Source: Bacteroidales bacterium (GTDB taxonomy: Bacteria > Bacteroidota > Bacteroidia > Bacteroidales > Tenuifilaceae). From it: a DNA stretch of 6,130 nucleotides. A program made the translations under genes and the position numbers. The stretch covers positions 15,207-21,336 of the forward strand of contig DQHR01000021.1 in the NCBI GenBank assembly GCA_003531155.1, given 5' to 3'. How positions within the stretch are numbered: position 1 is the first letter of the stretch; each line of letters opens with the position of its first letter. The notes under the pieces are model-generated. The model worked only from the letters and a program-made list of their open reading frames with translations, was not told the DNA's origin and did no database searches. Below are positions 1 to 5,726 of this stretch, one piece after another.

Positions 1-1484
1 CAATAACTTCATATGCCCAAAGTTCCTCTGATGCATTAAATTTCTCACAAGCCTTTAATGGAGGAACTGCACGCTTTGTTGGAATGGGTGGTGCTTTCGG
101 CGCATTAGGAGGTGATTTTAGCTCCATAGGAACTAACCCTGCGGGTTTAGGTGTTTATCGCTCTTCAGAATTTACCTTTACTCCTTCTTTTAAGAAACGC
201 AACATTAGTTCAAGCTACAATGGGATAAATGGAAATGATTCTCGTAATCGCTTAGGGATTGATAATCTTGGATTTGTTTTTTCATATAAACCAAATAAAG
301 ATTCTGAAAAGGGTTTAGTAAATCTTAATTTAGCAATAGGTTACAATAGAACAAATGATTTTTTTGCCAACTCTATTGCAAAAGGGAATAACTCAGTGAA
401 TTCAATCATGGATTATTTTGCCATTAAAGCAAATGGTTTTAATAGCGCTGATATGTCTTTCCCTGACCCTATAGCAGAACCGAATAACAATTACAATCCT
501 TACTTCGATTCAAATGCACCTTGGGAAGCAATAATGGGTTGGAATACTTACCTAATTAACCCAGCTGCTGGCATAAACAATTATGAAGCAGCATTAAACG
601 CTGGAGATGGTGTTGTTCAGAAGAATACAACATCAAATAAAGGAGCAACAGGAGATTACATCATCTCATTAGGAGCTAATTTCTCTCAAAAATTATATTT
701 GGGTGTGACATTTGGGCTAACTAATATCAATTATAATTCATCAATAGTTTTTAGCGAAGATGCATTCCTATCAAACGACACAATCTACAATGGGGATCAA
801 TTCTATTATTCCGATTATTACCAAAATTACGAAACCAATGGAAATGGCTACAATCTCAAAATTGGAGCTATTTACAAACCAATTGATGGATTAAGGCTTG
901 GTCTAGCTCTGCATACTCCTACTTACTATAATCTTGAAGATACATACTCTTATTCAATGTACTCTTCATTTAAATATGGAACATCTAGTTCAGAAACACC
1001 TAACAGTAAATATGAATACAATTTAGAAACACCTTTTAAAGTTATTGGTAGTGTGGCATATATTTTTAAGAATTTCGGGCTACTAAGTCTTGATATTGAA
1101 CATGTAGATTTTTCAACAATGCGCTTTAGAGATGGAGGAGATGGATATGATTATTCTACCGAAAACGAAAATATTAATAACACATACAAAAGCGTAAACA
1201 ATATTAAACTTGGCACAGAAATTAAGATGAACAATCTGTTTTTCCGAGGTGGTTATGCATTCTATCCTAGTCCATATAAAAAGGAATATCTTAATAAAAA
1301 TTCAAATCGTTCAATTATATCTGGAGGAGTTGGATATCGAGAAGGAAATTTCTTTATAGATGCAGCTTATCAATACTCAATTCAAAAAGAGAAATATGTC
1401 TTTTATGATTTGAATAACGTAAACCCTGTATCAACAAAGATGACCGAAGGAAAATTCCTCGTCACGGTAGGGTTAAAATTTTAG
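1..1484 (+). CDS. OmpP1/FadL-family outer-membrane beta-barrel protein, 5' end missing
   Basis: The reading frame is open to the left edge (first full codon at 3) and ends at TAG 1482-1484, giving 493 visible residues. The first ATG in the window (84) is not the start: the 27 codons before it read ITSYAQSSSDALNFSQAF and onward, which looks like the end of a signal peptide (cleavage probably after SYA) followed by the usual mature N terminus of this family. Probably only 15-20 residues are missing. Family marks are GTARFVGMGGAFGALGGD, the NPAGLGVYRSSEF segment (the NPA motif of FadL-like channels), many alternating aromatic/polar strands, an LHTPTYYNLEDTYSYSM segment, and the C terminus GKFLVTVGLKF, whose final Phe fits a BAM insertion signal. 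FadL relatives carry hydrophobic compounds across the outer membrane; the substrate here cannot be inferred. An intrinsic terminator follows 22 bases after the stop. The family is likely; the transport role is inference. Confidence 0.85.
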   Translation, partial: ITSYAQSSSDALNFSQAFNGGTARFVGMGGAFGALGGDFSSIGTNPAGLGVYRSSEFTFTPSFKKRNISSSYNGINGNDSRNRLGIDNLGFVFSYKPNKDSEKGLVNLNLAIGYNRTNDFFANSIAKGNNSVNSIMDYFAIKANGFNSADMSFPDPIAEPNNNYNPYFDSNAPWEAIMGWNTYLINPAAGINNYEAALNAGDGVVQKNTTSNKGATGDYIISLGANFSQKLYLGVTFGLTNINYNSSIVFSEDAFLSNDTIYNGDQFYYSDYYQNYETNGNGYNLKIGAIYKPIDGLRLGLALHTPTYYNLEDTYSYSMYSSFKYGTSSSETPNSKYEYNLETPFKVIGSVAYIFKNFGLLSLDIEHVDFSTMRFRDGGDGYDYSTENENINNTYKSVNNIKLGTEIKMNNLFFRGGYAFYPSPYKKEYLNKNSNRSIISGGVGYREGNFFIDAAYQYSIQKEKYVFYDLNNVNPVSTKMTEGKFLVTVGLKF

Positions 1485-1506
1485 ATTAAGGTTTAGGTTG
1501 TAACGG

Positions 1507-1538
1507 AAGCCCTTGCTTGATATCAAGCAGGGGCTTTT
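1507..1538 (+). terminator. Intrinsic terminator of the outer-membrane protein gene
   Basis: Positions 1507-1519 (AAGCCCTTGCTTG) pair with 1524-1536 (CAAGCAGGGGCTT) around a 4-base ATAT loop. The stem has 13 pairs, one of them a T-G wobble, and a T run covers 1535-1538. On the - strand the stem is followed only by TTCCG, so it should terminate mainly rightward transcription. The right arm also encodes the last codons of the convergent WbqC-family gene. Confidence 0.88.
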
Positions 1539-2176
1539 GCTATTGTTTGCTCCAATAAACTCAGGGCTTCTAGGCCTTCATTAAAAAGTAAATCAATTAC
1601 GCTAAGATTAGGGAAAAAATTAAATTTATTATTAAAAACCTGATAGTATTTAACTGGATTAAAACGATCATCTAAATGTTGATATTGCAGTTTCGGGTGA
1701 ATAAGACTTCTAAAATCCTCAACATCAAAAGGGTATGTCTTTAAAAAAACATTACTATAAGTAAATTGCTTATCAACTCCAATAAACTTTAATATTTCCT
1801 CAAGTAACCTACTATTAAAATCTATCAACAAATCCTCTCTCCTGCTATAAAAAGGACATAAAAAATCAGCAACAAAATCGAAATAGGTTGAATTTCGATA
1901 AGCTGATTCTATTGCCTTCCAATGCAATTTCTGCCAATTAGTTGAGTAATCTATTTCCACATCTTTAGTTAATGTATTATTTCCATTAACCTTAACAATA
2001 GGGATTGATAAAGATAGCGGGCCATTACAACTAAGGATTACACACCTATTCCGATAACTCTGTTTTGCATAAGACTCAAAAACCTCTATTTCAATACTAT
2101 CATAACTTACTATTTTTGCCATATATTGAATTGGAGGCAAGTATGCAGTATTGAGAATCGCTTTACTATTACTCAT
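1523..2176 (-). CDS. WbqC-family protein
   Basis: 217 residues, ATG at 2174-2176, TGA at 1523-1525. It matches the WbqC-like family (PF08889 from memory): YLPPIQY (12-18), SYRNRC (40-45), W81 and the LHW at 84-86, IESAYRNSTYF (89-99), YYQVF (177-181) and NLSVIDLLFNEG (190-201). No signal peptide or membrane segment is seen, so it is probably cytoplasmic. The name comes from a gene in an O-antigen cluster; the biochemical function of the family is not established, and I do not assign one. In Bacteroidales a WbqC gene often sits next to lepB, as here. The start lies 72 bases after the lepB stop but only 17 bases after a strong terminator stem, so it probably has its own promoter or depends on readthrough. 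The sequence before the ATG is A/T-rich with no Shine-Dalgarno. The last codons (KAPA, stop) fall in the terminator hairpin of the facing gene. Confidence 0.9.
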   Translation of the reverse strand: MSNSKAILNTAYLPPIQYMAKIVSYDSIEIEVFESYAKQSYRNRCVILSCNGPLSLSIPIVKVNGNNTLTKDVEIDYSTNWQKLHWKAIESAYRNSTYFDFVADFLCPFYSRREDLLIDFNSRLLEEILKFIGVDKQFTYSNVFLKTYPFDVEDFRSLIHPKLQYQHLDDRFNPVKYYQVFNNKFNFFPNLSVIDLLFNEGLEALSLLEQTIAKAPA

Positions 2177-2193
2177 TAAGTTGATATTAAAAA

Positions 2194-2228
2194 TAGAACC
2201 TCAAAGATAGCATCTCTTTGAGGTTCTA
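2194..2228 (-). terminator. Intrinsic terminator after lepB
   Basis: Positions 2194-2207 (TAGAACCTCAAAGA) pair perfectly with 2215-2228 (TCTTTGAGGTTCTA), a 14-bp stem with a 7-base loop. Read leftward the stem is followed by TTTTTAA, a usable U tract. It lies 20 bases after the lepB stop and ends 17 bases before the WbqC-family ATG. It therefore closes the dapB-lepB transcript or acts as an attenuator for the next gene. Confidence 0.88.
2202..2209 (-). promoter_or_regulatory. Possible -7 promoter box for the WbqC-family gene, inside the lepB terminator
   Basis: The - strand reads TATCTTTG here, an exact match to the Bacteroidota -7 consensus TAnnTTTG. A start about 7 bases downstream would give a leader of roughly 20 bases before the ATG at 2176. 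About 20 bases upstream, where the -33 TTTG would sit, there is only TTTT (2230-2233), an imperfect match. The box lies in the stem and loop of the terminator, so the match could be a by-product of that hairpin. Confidence 0.3.
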
Positions 2229-2248
2229 TAAAATGTATTAATAAATGC

Positions 2249-3589
2249 TTAGTGAATTGACCGGAACATCCTACTCCATCTGATGTTTCCAGGGAATCCT
2301 TTCTCCTTATCCAGAGATAACCAAATAAAAACGGCCTTTCCCACAACGTGATCCTCGGGAACAAAACCCCAGAAACGACCATCAGCAGAGTTGTGACGAT
2401 TATCACCCATCATGAAATAATAGTTCATTTTGAAGGTATAGGTTGTTTCAGGTTTACCATTTATATAAATAACTCCGTCCTTAACAGCCAAATCGTTATT
2501 TTCGTATACATCGATAATTCTTTGATATAATGGAAGATTATCGATAGTTAATTTAACTGTTACACCTTTCTTAGGGATACCAAGTGGTCCAAAGTTATCC
2601 TCTGTCCAAGGATATTTAGGGCTGTGAGGGAATATTGCGTTAGTCATCATAGCTGCGTTAGTATTCTCAAGTTTAGTAACGCTTACAACATTATTAAACG
2701 TTTTAACCTTTTCAGCAGCCTCATCTGTTAAAGGAATACGATAAACACTATTTGCAGAGTTATAGTTCTGATCAGCCTTTGACACCTTTAAATCTTCAAA
2801 AATCATTGGGTTAATGGGCGTACCATTGGTTTGAACAAAATAATTATATTGTTTTTTGCCAATTACGGCTTGCATTTCGCCATTTACATAAAGTTGATCG
2901 TGCTTAACCTGAATAGTATCACCAGGTATGCCAACACAACGTTTAATGTAATTTTCGCGTTTATCGACAGGACGAGTAATGATTGTAAAGTTCTTCCACA
3001 AATAATCGCGACCATACTCCCTGACCATGCTATGGTAACTAACATCCTGATATTGAAGAATTACAGTATCTCCCTCTGGAAAATTGAATACTACAACGTC
3101 GTTGCGTTTGATACCTCCAAAACCAGCAATCCTTTTGTAAGGCCTTTTAATCCATTCTACGAACGATTTAGTTTCTTTTGAAAAAGGCATTGTATGATGC
3201 ACAAATGGAAATGAAAGTGGAGTATTTGGCATCTTAGGACCATAACTTACTTTGCTTACAAATAGATAATCACCAATTAGCAATGATTTCTCCATCGAAG
3301 ATGTAGGGATAGTATAAGCCTCAATAAAGAACATCCTAATTAAAGTTGCAGCAACCACTGCAAAGATGATAGCATCAACCCACTCAATTATAGCGCTTTT
3401 CTTTTTACCATCACGCTTTTTCCAAAACGTCCAGTTTACTTTACGACTTACATATAAATCATAAATAATAACCAAACCTGGTAATAACCAAAAGTTACCC
3501 AGCCAAATGAGCCAAAGCAAATATACCGTTGCTACAAAACCAAACTTAAAATACTTGTTGGCAAGAAATCCTTTAACTTTTTCCATCAT
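2249..3589 (-). CDS. lepB: Signal peptidase I (long Bacteroidota type)
   Basis: 446 residues, EC 3.4.21.89. It cleaves signal peptides from exported proteins at the periplasmic face of the inner membrane. Hydrophobic segments lie at about 16-30, 34-47 and 69-88; the catalytic domain follows the last. Box B is IPTSSMEKSLLIGD (94-107), with Ser98 as nucleophile and Thr96 where E. coli has Ser88. YIKRCVGIPGD (214-224) carries the general base Lys216. Box E is GDNRHNSADGRFWGFVPE (395-412), keeping Ser401, Asp403 and Arg405; the second Ser of the common SADSR is Gly404. At 446 residues it is longer than the 324-residue E. coli enzyme, mainly from about 150 residues inserted between the Lys box and box E (about 230-385). 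The start has two adjacent ATGs (3587-3589 and 3584-3586); either is possible and neither has a Shine-Dalgarno. It follows dapB by 45 bases with no terminator between, so they are probably co-transcribed. Confidence 0.96.
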   Translation of the reverse strand: MMEKVKGFLANKYFKFGFVATVYLLWLIWLGNFWLLPGLVIIYDLYVSRKVNWTFWKKRDGKKKSAIIEWVDAIIFAVVAATLIRMFFIEAYTIPTSSMEKSLLIGDYLFVSKVSYGPKMPNTPLSFPFVHHTMPFSKETKSFVEWIKRPYKRIAGFGGIKRNDVVVFNFPEGDTVILQYQDVSYHSMVREYGRDYLWKNFTIITRPVDKRENYIKRCVGIPGDTIQVKHDQLYVNGEMQAVIGKKQYNYFVQTNGTPINPMIFEDLKVSKADQNYNSANSVYRIPLTDEAAEKVKTFNNVVSVTKLENTNAAMMTNAIFPHSPKYPWTEDNFGPLGIPKKGVTVKLTIDNLPLYQRIIDVYENNDLAVKDGVIYINGKPETTYTFKMNYYFMMGDNRHNSADGRFWGFVPEDHVVGKAVFIWLSLDKEKGFPGNIRWSRMFRSIH

Positions 3590-3634
3590 AATTCATCTTA
3601 TTAAGATCCTTACAATTATAAATATTTGTTTAAT

Positions 3635-4354
3635 TTATTCAATAACCAATAGATCATCCATTGAGTGAAAACCTTTCTTTCCAATCAAGTATTCAGCGGC
3701 CACAATTGCACCCAGCGCCAGTCCTTTCCTATTCTTAATTCTATGCGTAATAATAATTTCATCCTGTTCGGAGTCAAAAGTTATAACATGGGTTCCGGGT
3801 ATCGCTCCCTCTCTAACTGACTCAATAGGAATTTTATTATCTGAGCGTTCGGGTAAAAGTGTCCAACCGTTTAGCTCATCAATTGAATCTGATACAATCT
3901 GAGCCAAAGTAATGGCTGTACCACTTGGGGCATCAAGCTTTTGGGTGTGATGAATCTCTTTAATAGAGGTAGTATAACCCTTAACAGCATTAATATATTT
4001 TGCCATCACTTTGTTTAATCTAAAAAAAAGATTAACGCCAACGCTATAGTTTGAAGCATAGAATATTGCTGAGTTTCTCTCTACAGCAACTTTTTTTGCC
4101 TCTTCCAATTTATCTAACCAACCCGTTGTACCTACCACAATTGGGACACCTGCCTCAAGACATGTGATAATATTTTGGAAAGCAGTATGGGGAGTACTAA
4201 ATTCAATAGCAACATCAACTTGTTTGAGTTTATCTGCATTTAAATCGTGCTGATTATCTTTATCTATAATCAAATCAATTTCATGATTTCGAGTCAAAGC
4301 GATTAACTCAATCTCGTGTCCCATTTTACCATATCCAATCAATGCTATCTTCAT
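3635..4354 (-). CDS. dapB: 4-hydroxy-tetrahydrodipicolinate reductase
   Basis: 239 residues, EC 1.17.1.8. It reduces the DapA product to tetrahydrodipicolinate with NAD(P)H, in the cytoplasmic route to diaminopimelate and lysine. The N-terminal Rossmann fold shows IGYGKMG (6-12), FSTP (52-55) and VVGTTGW (73-79). The signature KEIHHTQKLDAPSGTA (132-147) gives catalytic His135 and Lys139, equivalent to E. coli His159 and Lys163, and the PSGTA substrate loop (143-147). SVREGAIPGTHVITF (179-193) belongs to the C-terminal substrate domain. It is shorter than E. coli DapB (273 residues), fitting the short form known in Bacteroidota and some other phyla. The start ATG 4352-4354 begins directly at MKIALIGYG, the expected N terminus. 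It lies downstream of the rplT terminator, so a separate promoter is expected, but I found no convincing one. lepB follows. Confidence 0.97.
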   Translation of the reverse strand: MKIALIGYGKMGHEIELIALTRNHEIDLIIDKDNQHDLNADKLKQVDVAIEFSTPHTAFQNIITCLEAGVPIVVGTTGWLDKLEEAKKVAVERNSAIFYASNYSVGVNLFFRLNKVMAKYINAVKGYTTSIKEIHHTQKLDAPSGTAITLAQIVSDSIDELNGWTLLPERSDNKIPIESVREGAIPGTHVITFDSEQDEIIITHRIKNRKGLALGAIVAAEYLIGKKGFHSMDDLLVIE

Positions 4355-4413
4355 ACAAACAATTAGTGAAGGTTGTAATTGAAATGTTACAAAAGCGAAA
4401 GTACTTTTTTAGA
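4355..4413 (-). other. dapB leader, no clear promoter
   Basis: This A/T-rich stretch separates the U tract of the rplT terminator from the dapB start. A promoter for dapB-lepB is expected here or inside the terminator. The best -7 candidate, TACTTTCG at 4396-4403, misses the TAnnTTTG consensus at one position and has no TTTG about 20 bases upstream. No Shine-Dalgarno precedes the ATG. Nothing firm can be assigned. Confidence 0.3.
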
Positions 4414-4447
4414 TTAAATAAAAAAAGGGAAGCTAAACTTCCCTTTT
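4414..4447 (-). terminator. Intrinsic terminator after rplT
   Basis: GGGAAG (4427-4432) pairs with CTTCCC (4438-4443) around a 5-base loop, and flanking AAAA/TTTT can extend the stem to 10 pairs. Read leftward, the stem is followed by TTTTTTTATTTAA, an excellent U tract. It ends the thrS-infC-rpmI-rplT transcript 20 bases after the rplT stop and separates it from dapB. Confidence 0.92.
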
Positions 4448-4466
4448 CTATATTTTATTGTTCAAT

Positions 4467-4811
4467 CTATTTAACTGAATCAACAATTTTCTTGAATGCT
4501 TCGGGTTCGTTCATTGCTAAATCAGCAAGAACCTTACGGTTAATAGCGATACCCTTTTTATTTACTTTACCAATGAACTCAGAGTATGACATTCCAAATG
4601 GACGAACTGCTGCATTGATACGCTGAATCCAAACAGCGCGGAATTCTGCTTTTTTCTTCTTGCGGTCACGATAAGCGTAACCTAAACCTTTTTCTACGGT
4701 ATTTTTTGCAACCGTATAAACACTTCTTCGACCAAGGAAATTACCTTTGGCCATATCGAGAATCTTCTTTCTTCTTGCTCTCGATGCAACTGCGTTGACT
4801 GAACGTGGCAT
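4467..4811 (-). CDS. rplT: 50S ribosomal protein L20 (bL20)
   Basis: 114 residues, the normal length. L20 binds 23S rRNA early in large-subunit assembly, and in several bacteria it represses its own operon by binding mRNA. The N terminus MPRSVNAVASRARRKKILDMA is the usual basic extension that threads into rRNA (reported here only as far as residue 21 by position; key marks are R11, R13-R14 and K15-K16). GNFLGRRSVYTVAKNTVEK (23-41), YRDRKKKKAEF (47-57) and WIQRINAAVRPFGMSYSEFI (61-80) are family marks. ATG 4809-4811 begins at the conserved MPR; the stop is TAA at 4467-4469. The start context is A-rich (AAAGAAAATG) without Shine-Dalgarno, typical of Bacteroidota. It lies 104 bases after rpmI, an unusually roomy spacer for this cluster that can fold, and is followed by a terminator. 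Confidence 0.98.
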   Translation of the reverse strand: MPRSVNAVASRARRKKILDMAKGNFLGRRSVYTVAKNTVEKGLGYAYRDRKKKKAEFRAVWIQRINAAVRPFGMSYSEFIGKVNKKGIAINRKVLADLAMNEPEAFKKIVDSVK

Positions 4812-4915
4812 TTTCTTTACGTTTTTGAATGGTTAGCGTTCCAGTTAAGGACTCTTCGTGCTAATTCATTCTGGTTAATAAATTTAAATAACTAAATCAA
4901 AAAAAGAACGACTGA
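4812..4915 (-). other. rpmI-rplT spacer with foldable RNA, possible autoregulatory site
   Basis: In the - strand transcript GAATG (4871-4867) and TTAGC (4864-4860) can pair with CATTC (4831-4827) and GCTAA (4837-4833), giving a two-part 5+5 bp hairpin just before the rplT start. Alternatively CCAG (4874-4871) can pair with CTGG (4844-4841) while TTAGC pairs with GCTAA, which is the topology of an H-type pseudoknot. L20 is known to autoregulate through mRNA structures that mimic its 23S site in E. coli and in Firmicutes; whether this fold does so is inference, and the helices are short. Confidence 0.3.
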
Positions 4916-5113
4916 TTACTTAAGCCCAAGAAGAACCTTAACTCTGTTCTCATCAGATTTATGAACTAAACCTGCATGAGTTAAATTTCTTTTCTGCTTG
5001 GTTTCCTTTTTTGTAAGGATGTGACTCTTGTAAGCATGTTTCCTTTTGATCTTACCAGTACCGGTTAAAGAAAATCTCTTCTTTGCTCCGGAATTTGTCT
5101 TCATTTTAGGCAT
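4916..5113 (-). CDS. rpmI: 50S ribosomal protein L35 (bL35)
   Basis: 65 residues, the standard length for this small, very basic large-subunit protein. MPKMKTNSGAKKRF at the N terminus is the family signature, followed by TGTGKIKRKHAYKSHIL (17-33), TKKETKQKRNL (34-44) and a C-terminal VKVLLGLK. ATG 5111-5113 starts at the conserved MPKMKT; the stop is TAA at 4916-4918. It begins 24 bases after the infC stop and is probably co-transcribed with infC and rplT. An AGAGAG about 6 bases before the ATG is at best a weak Shine-Dalgarno. Confidence 0.98.
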   Translation of the reverse strand: MPKMKTNSGAKKRFSLTGTGKIKRKHAYKSHILTKKETKQKRNLTHAGLVHKSDENRVKVLLGLK

Positions 5114-5137
5114 TCTTACTCTCTATTTTATTTGTAA

Positions 5138-5692
5138 CTATTTCTTCTTTCCTGTCTTAGGTGTAATAAAGATTGTCATTCTTTTACCTTCTAGTTTTGG
5201 TAGTTGTTCTACCTTGCCAATTTCCTCTAAATCTTGAGCAAATCTTAAAAGTAGAATCTCGCCCTGTTCTTTGAAAAGGATTGAACGACCTTTAAAGAAA
5301 ACGTAAGCCTTAACTTTCGATCCTTCCTCCAAAAAGTTTTGAGCGTGTTTTAACTTAAAGTTATAATCGTGCTCATCGGTGTTGGGTCCAAAACGGATTT
5401 CCTTAACCACCACTTTTTGGGTATTCGCTTTAATTTCCTTCTGCTTCTTTTTCTGTTGATAAAGAAACTTTTGAAAATCGATAATTCTACAAACAGGTGG
5501 ATCTGCTTTTTCTGATATCAGAACCAGATCAAGTTCAAGGTCTTCAGCAATTCGACGAGCCTCGTCGATAGAAACTACGTTTTGGCCTTCGATATTATCG
5601 CCTACTATGCGGACAAGTTTATATCTGATTTGTTCGTTAATCAGGAACTTGTTGTCCTTATCTTGTCTTTTTATTAAAACTGGTGCAGCTAT
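5138..5692 (-). CDS. infC: Translation initiation factor IF-3, ATA start proposed
   Basis: 184 residues from the proposed ATA start at 5690-5692 to TAG at 5138-5140. IF-3 binds the 30S subunit, keeps it from joining 50S and checks the start codon and initiator tRNA. The N domain holds FLINEQIRYKLVRIVGDN (16-33) and LDLVLISEKADPPVCRIIDF (54-73); a lysine-rich linker (YQQKKKQKEIK, 78-88) leads to the C domain with VVKEIRFGPNTDEHDYNFK (95-113) and VKAYVFFKGRSILFKEQGE. The frame opens after a TAA at 5720-5722 and contains no ATG at all. The first GTG (5411-5413) lies inside the protein at residue 94 and would delete the whole N domain, so it is not the start. ATA 5690-5692 lies 8 bases after a perfect GGAGG, and E. 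coli infC also uses a non-canonical codon (AUU). The gene is certain; the exact start is likely. Confidence 0.93.
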   Translation of the reverse strand: MAAPVLIKRQDKDNKFLINEQIRYKLVRIVGDNIEGQNVVSIDEARRIAEDLELDLVLISEKADPPVCRIIDFQKFLYQQKKKQKEIKANTQKVVVKEIRFGPNTDEHDYNFKLKHAQNFLEEGSKVKAYVFFKGRSILFKEQGEILLLRFAQDLEEIGKVEQLPKLEGKRMTIFITPKTGKKK

Positions 5693-5700
5693 TGTTTTAT

Positions 5701-5705
5701 CCTCC
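5701..5705 (-). promoter_or_regulatory. Perfect Shine-Dalgarno GGAGG for infC
   Basis: The - strand reads GGAGG, then 8 bases, then ATA GCT GCA. This is optimal spacing and fixes the start of infC in a frame with no ATG. It stands out because the other starts in the window have no convincing Shine-Dalgarno, as is usual in Bacteroidota. A strong site may compensate for the weak start codon and take part in IF-3 autoregulation (inference). Confidence 0.75.
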
Positions 5706-5726
5706 GAATTAGTTAGTAATTATTAT

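Noticed and set aside
84..86. ATG as start of the outer-membrane protein gene
   Set aside because: The frame is open upstream to the window edge and encodes the end of a signal peptide and the typical mature N terminus, so the true start is outside the window.
2176..2406. Open frame of 76 codons on the - strand
   Set aside because: It overlaps the 3' end of lepB in another frame and crosses the terminator; the product resembles nothing.
2348..2530. Open frame of 60 codons on the + strand
   Set aside because: It is antisense to lepB with no recognisable product or start signal.
2831..3181. Open frame of 116 codons on the + strand
   Set aside because: It is antisense to the well-supported lepB catalytic domain; the length is expected by chance at this base composition.
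4396..4403. TACTTTCG as the dapB -7 box
   Set aside because: It has one mismatch to TAnnTTTG and no -33 element at the right distance; too weak to call.
4342..4626. Open frame of 94 codons on the + strand
   Set aside because: It is antisense across the dapB start, a terminator and the rplT end, so it cannot be a conserved gene.
4895..4917. Terminator after rpmI, suggested by the T7 run on the - strand
   Set aside because: Only a 5-bp A/T-rich pairing (AATCA/TGATT) is available and the T run lies in its loop, not after a stem; rplT follows in the same operon.
5046..5237. Open frame of 63 codons on the + strand
   Set aside because: It is antisense to rpmI and infC and looks hydrophobic only because it mirrors lysine-rich codons.
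5411..5413. GTG as start of infC
   Set aside because: It would remove the N domain of IF-3, which is clearly encoded upstream in the same frame.
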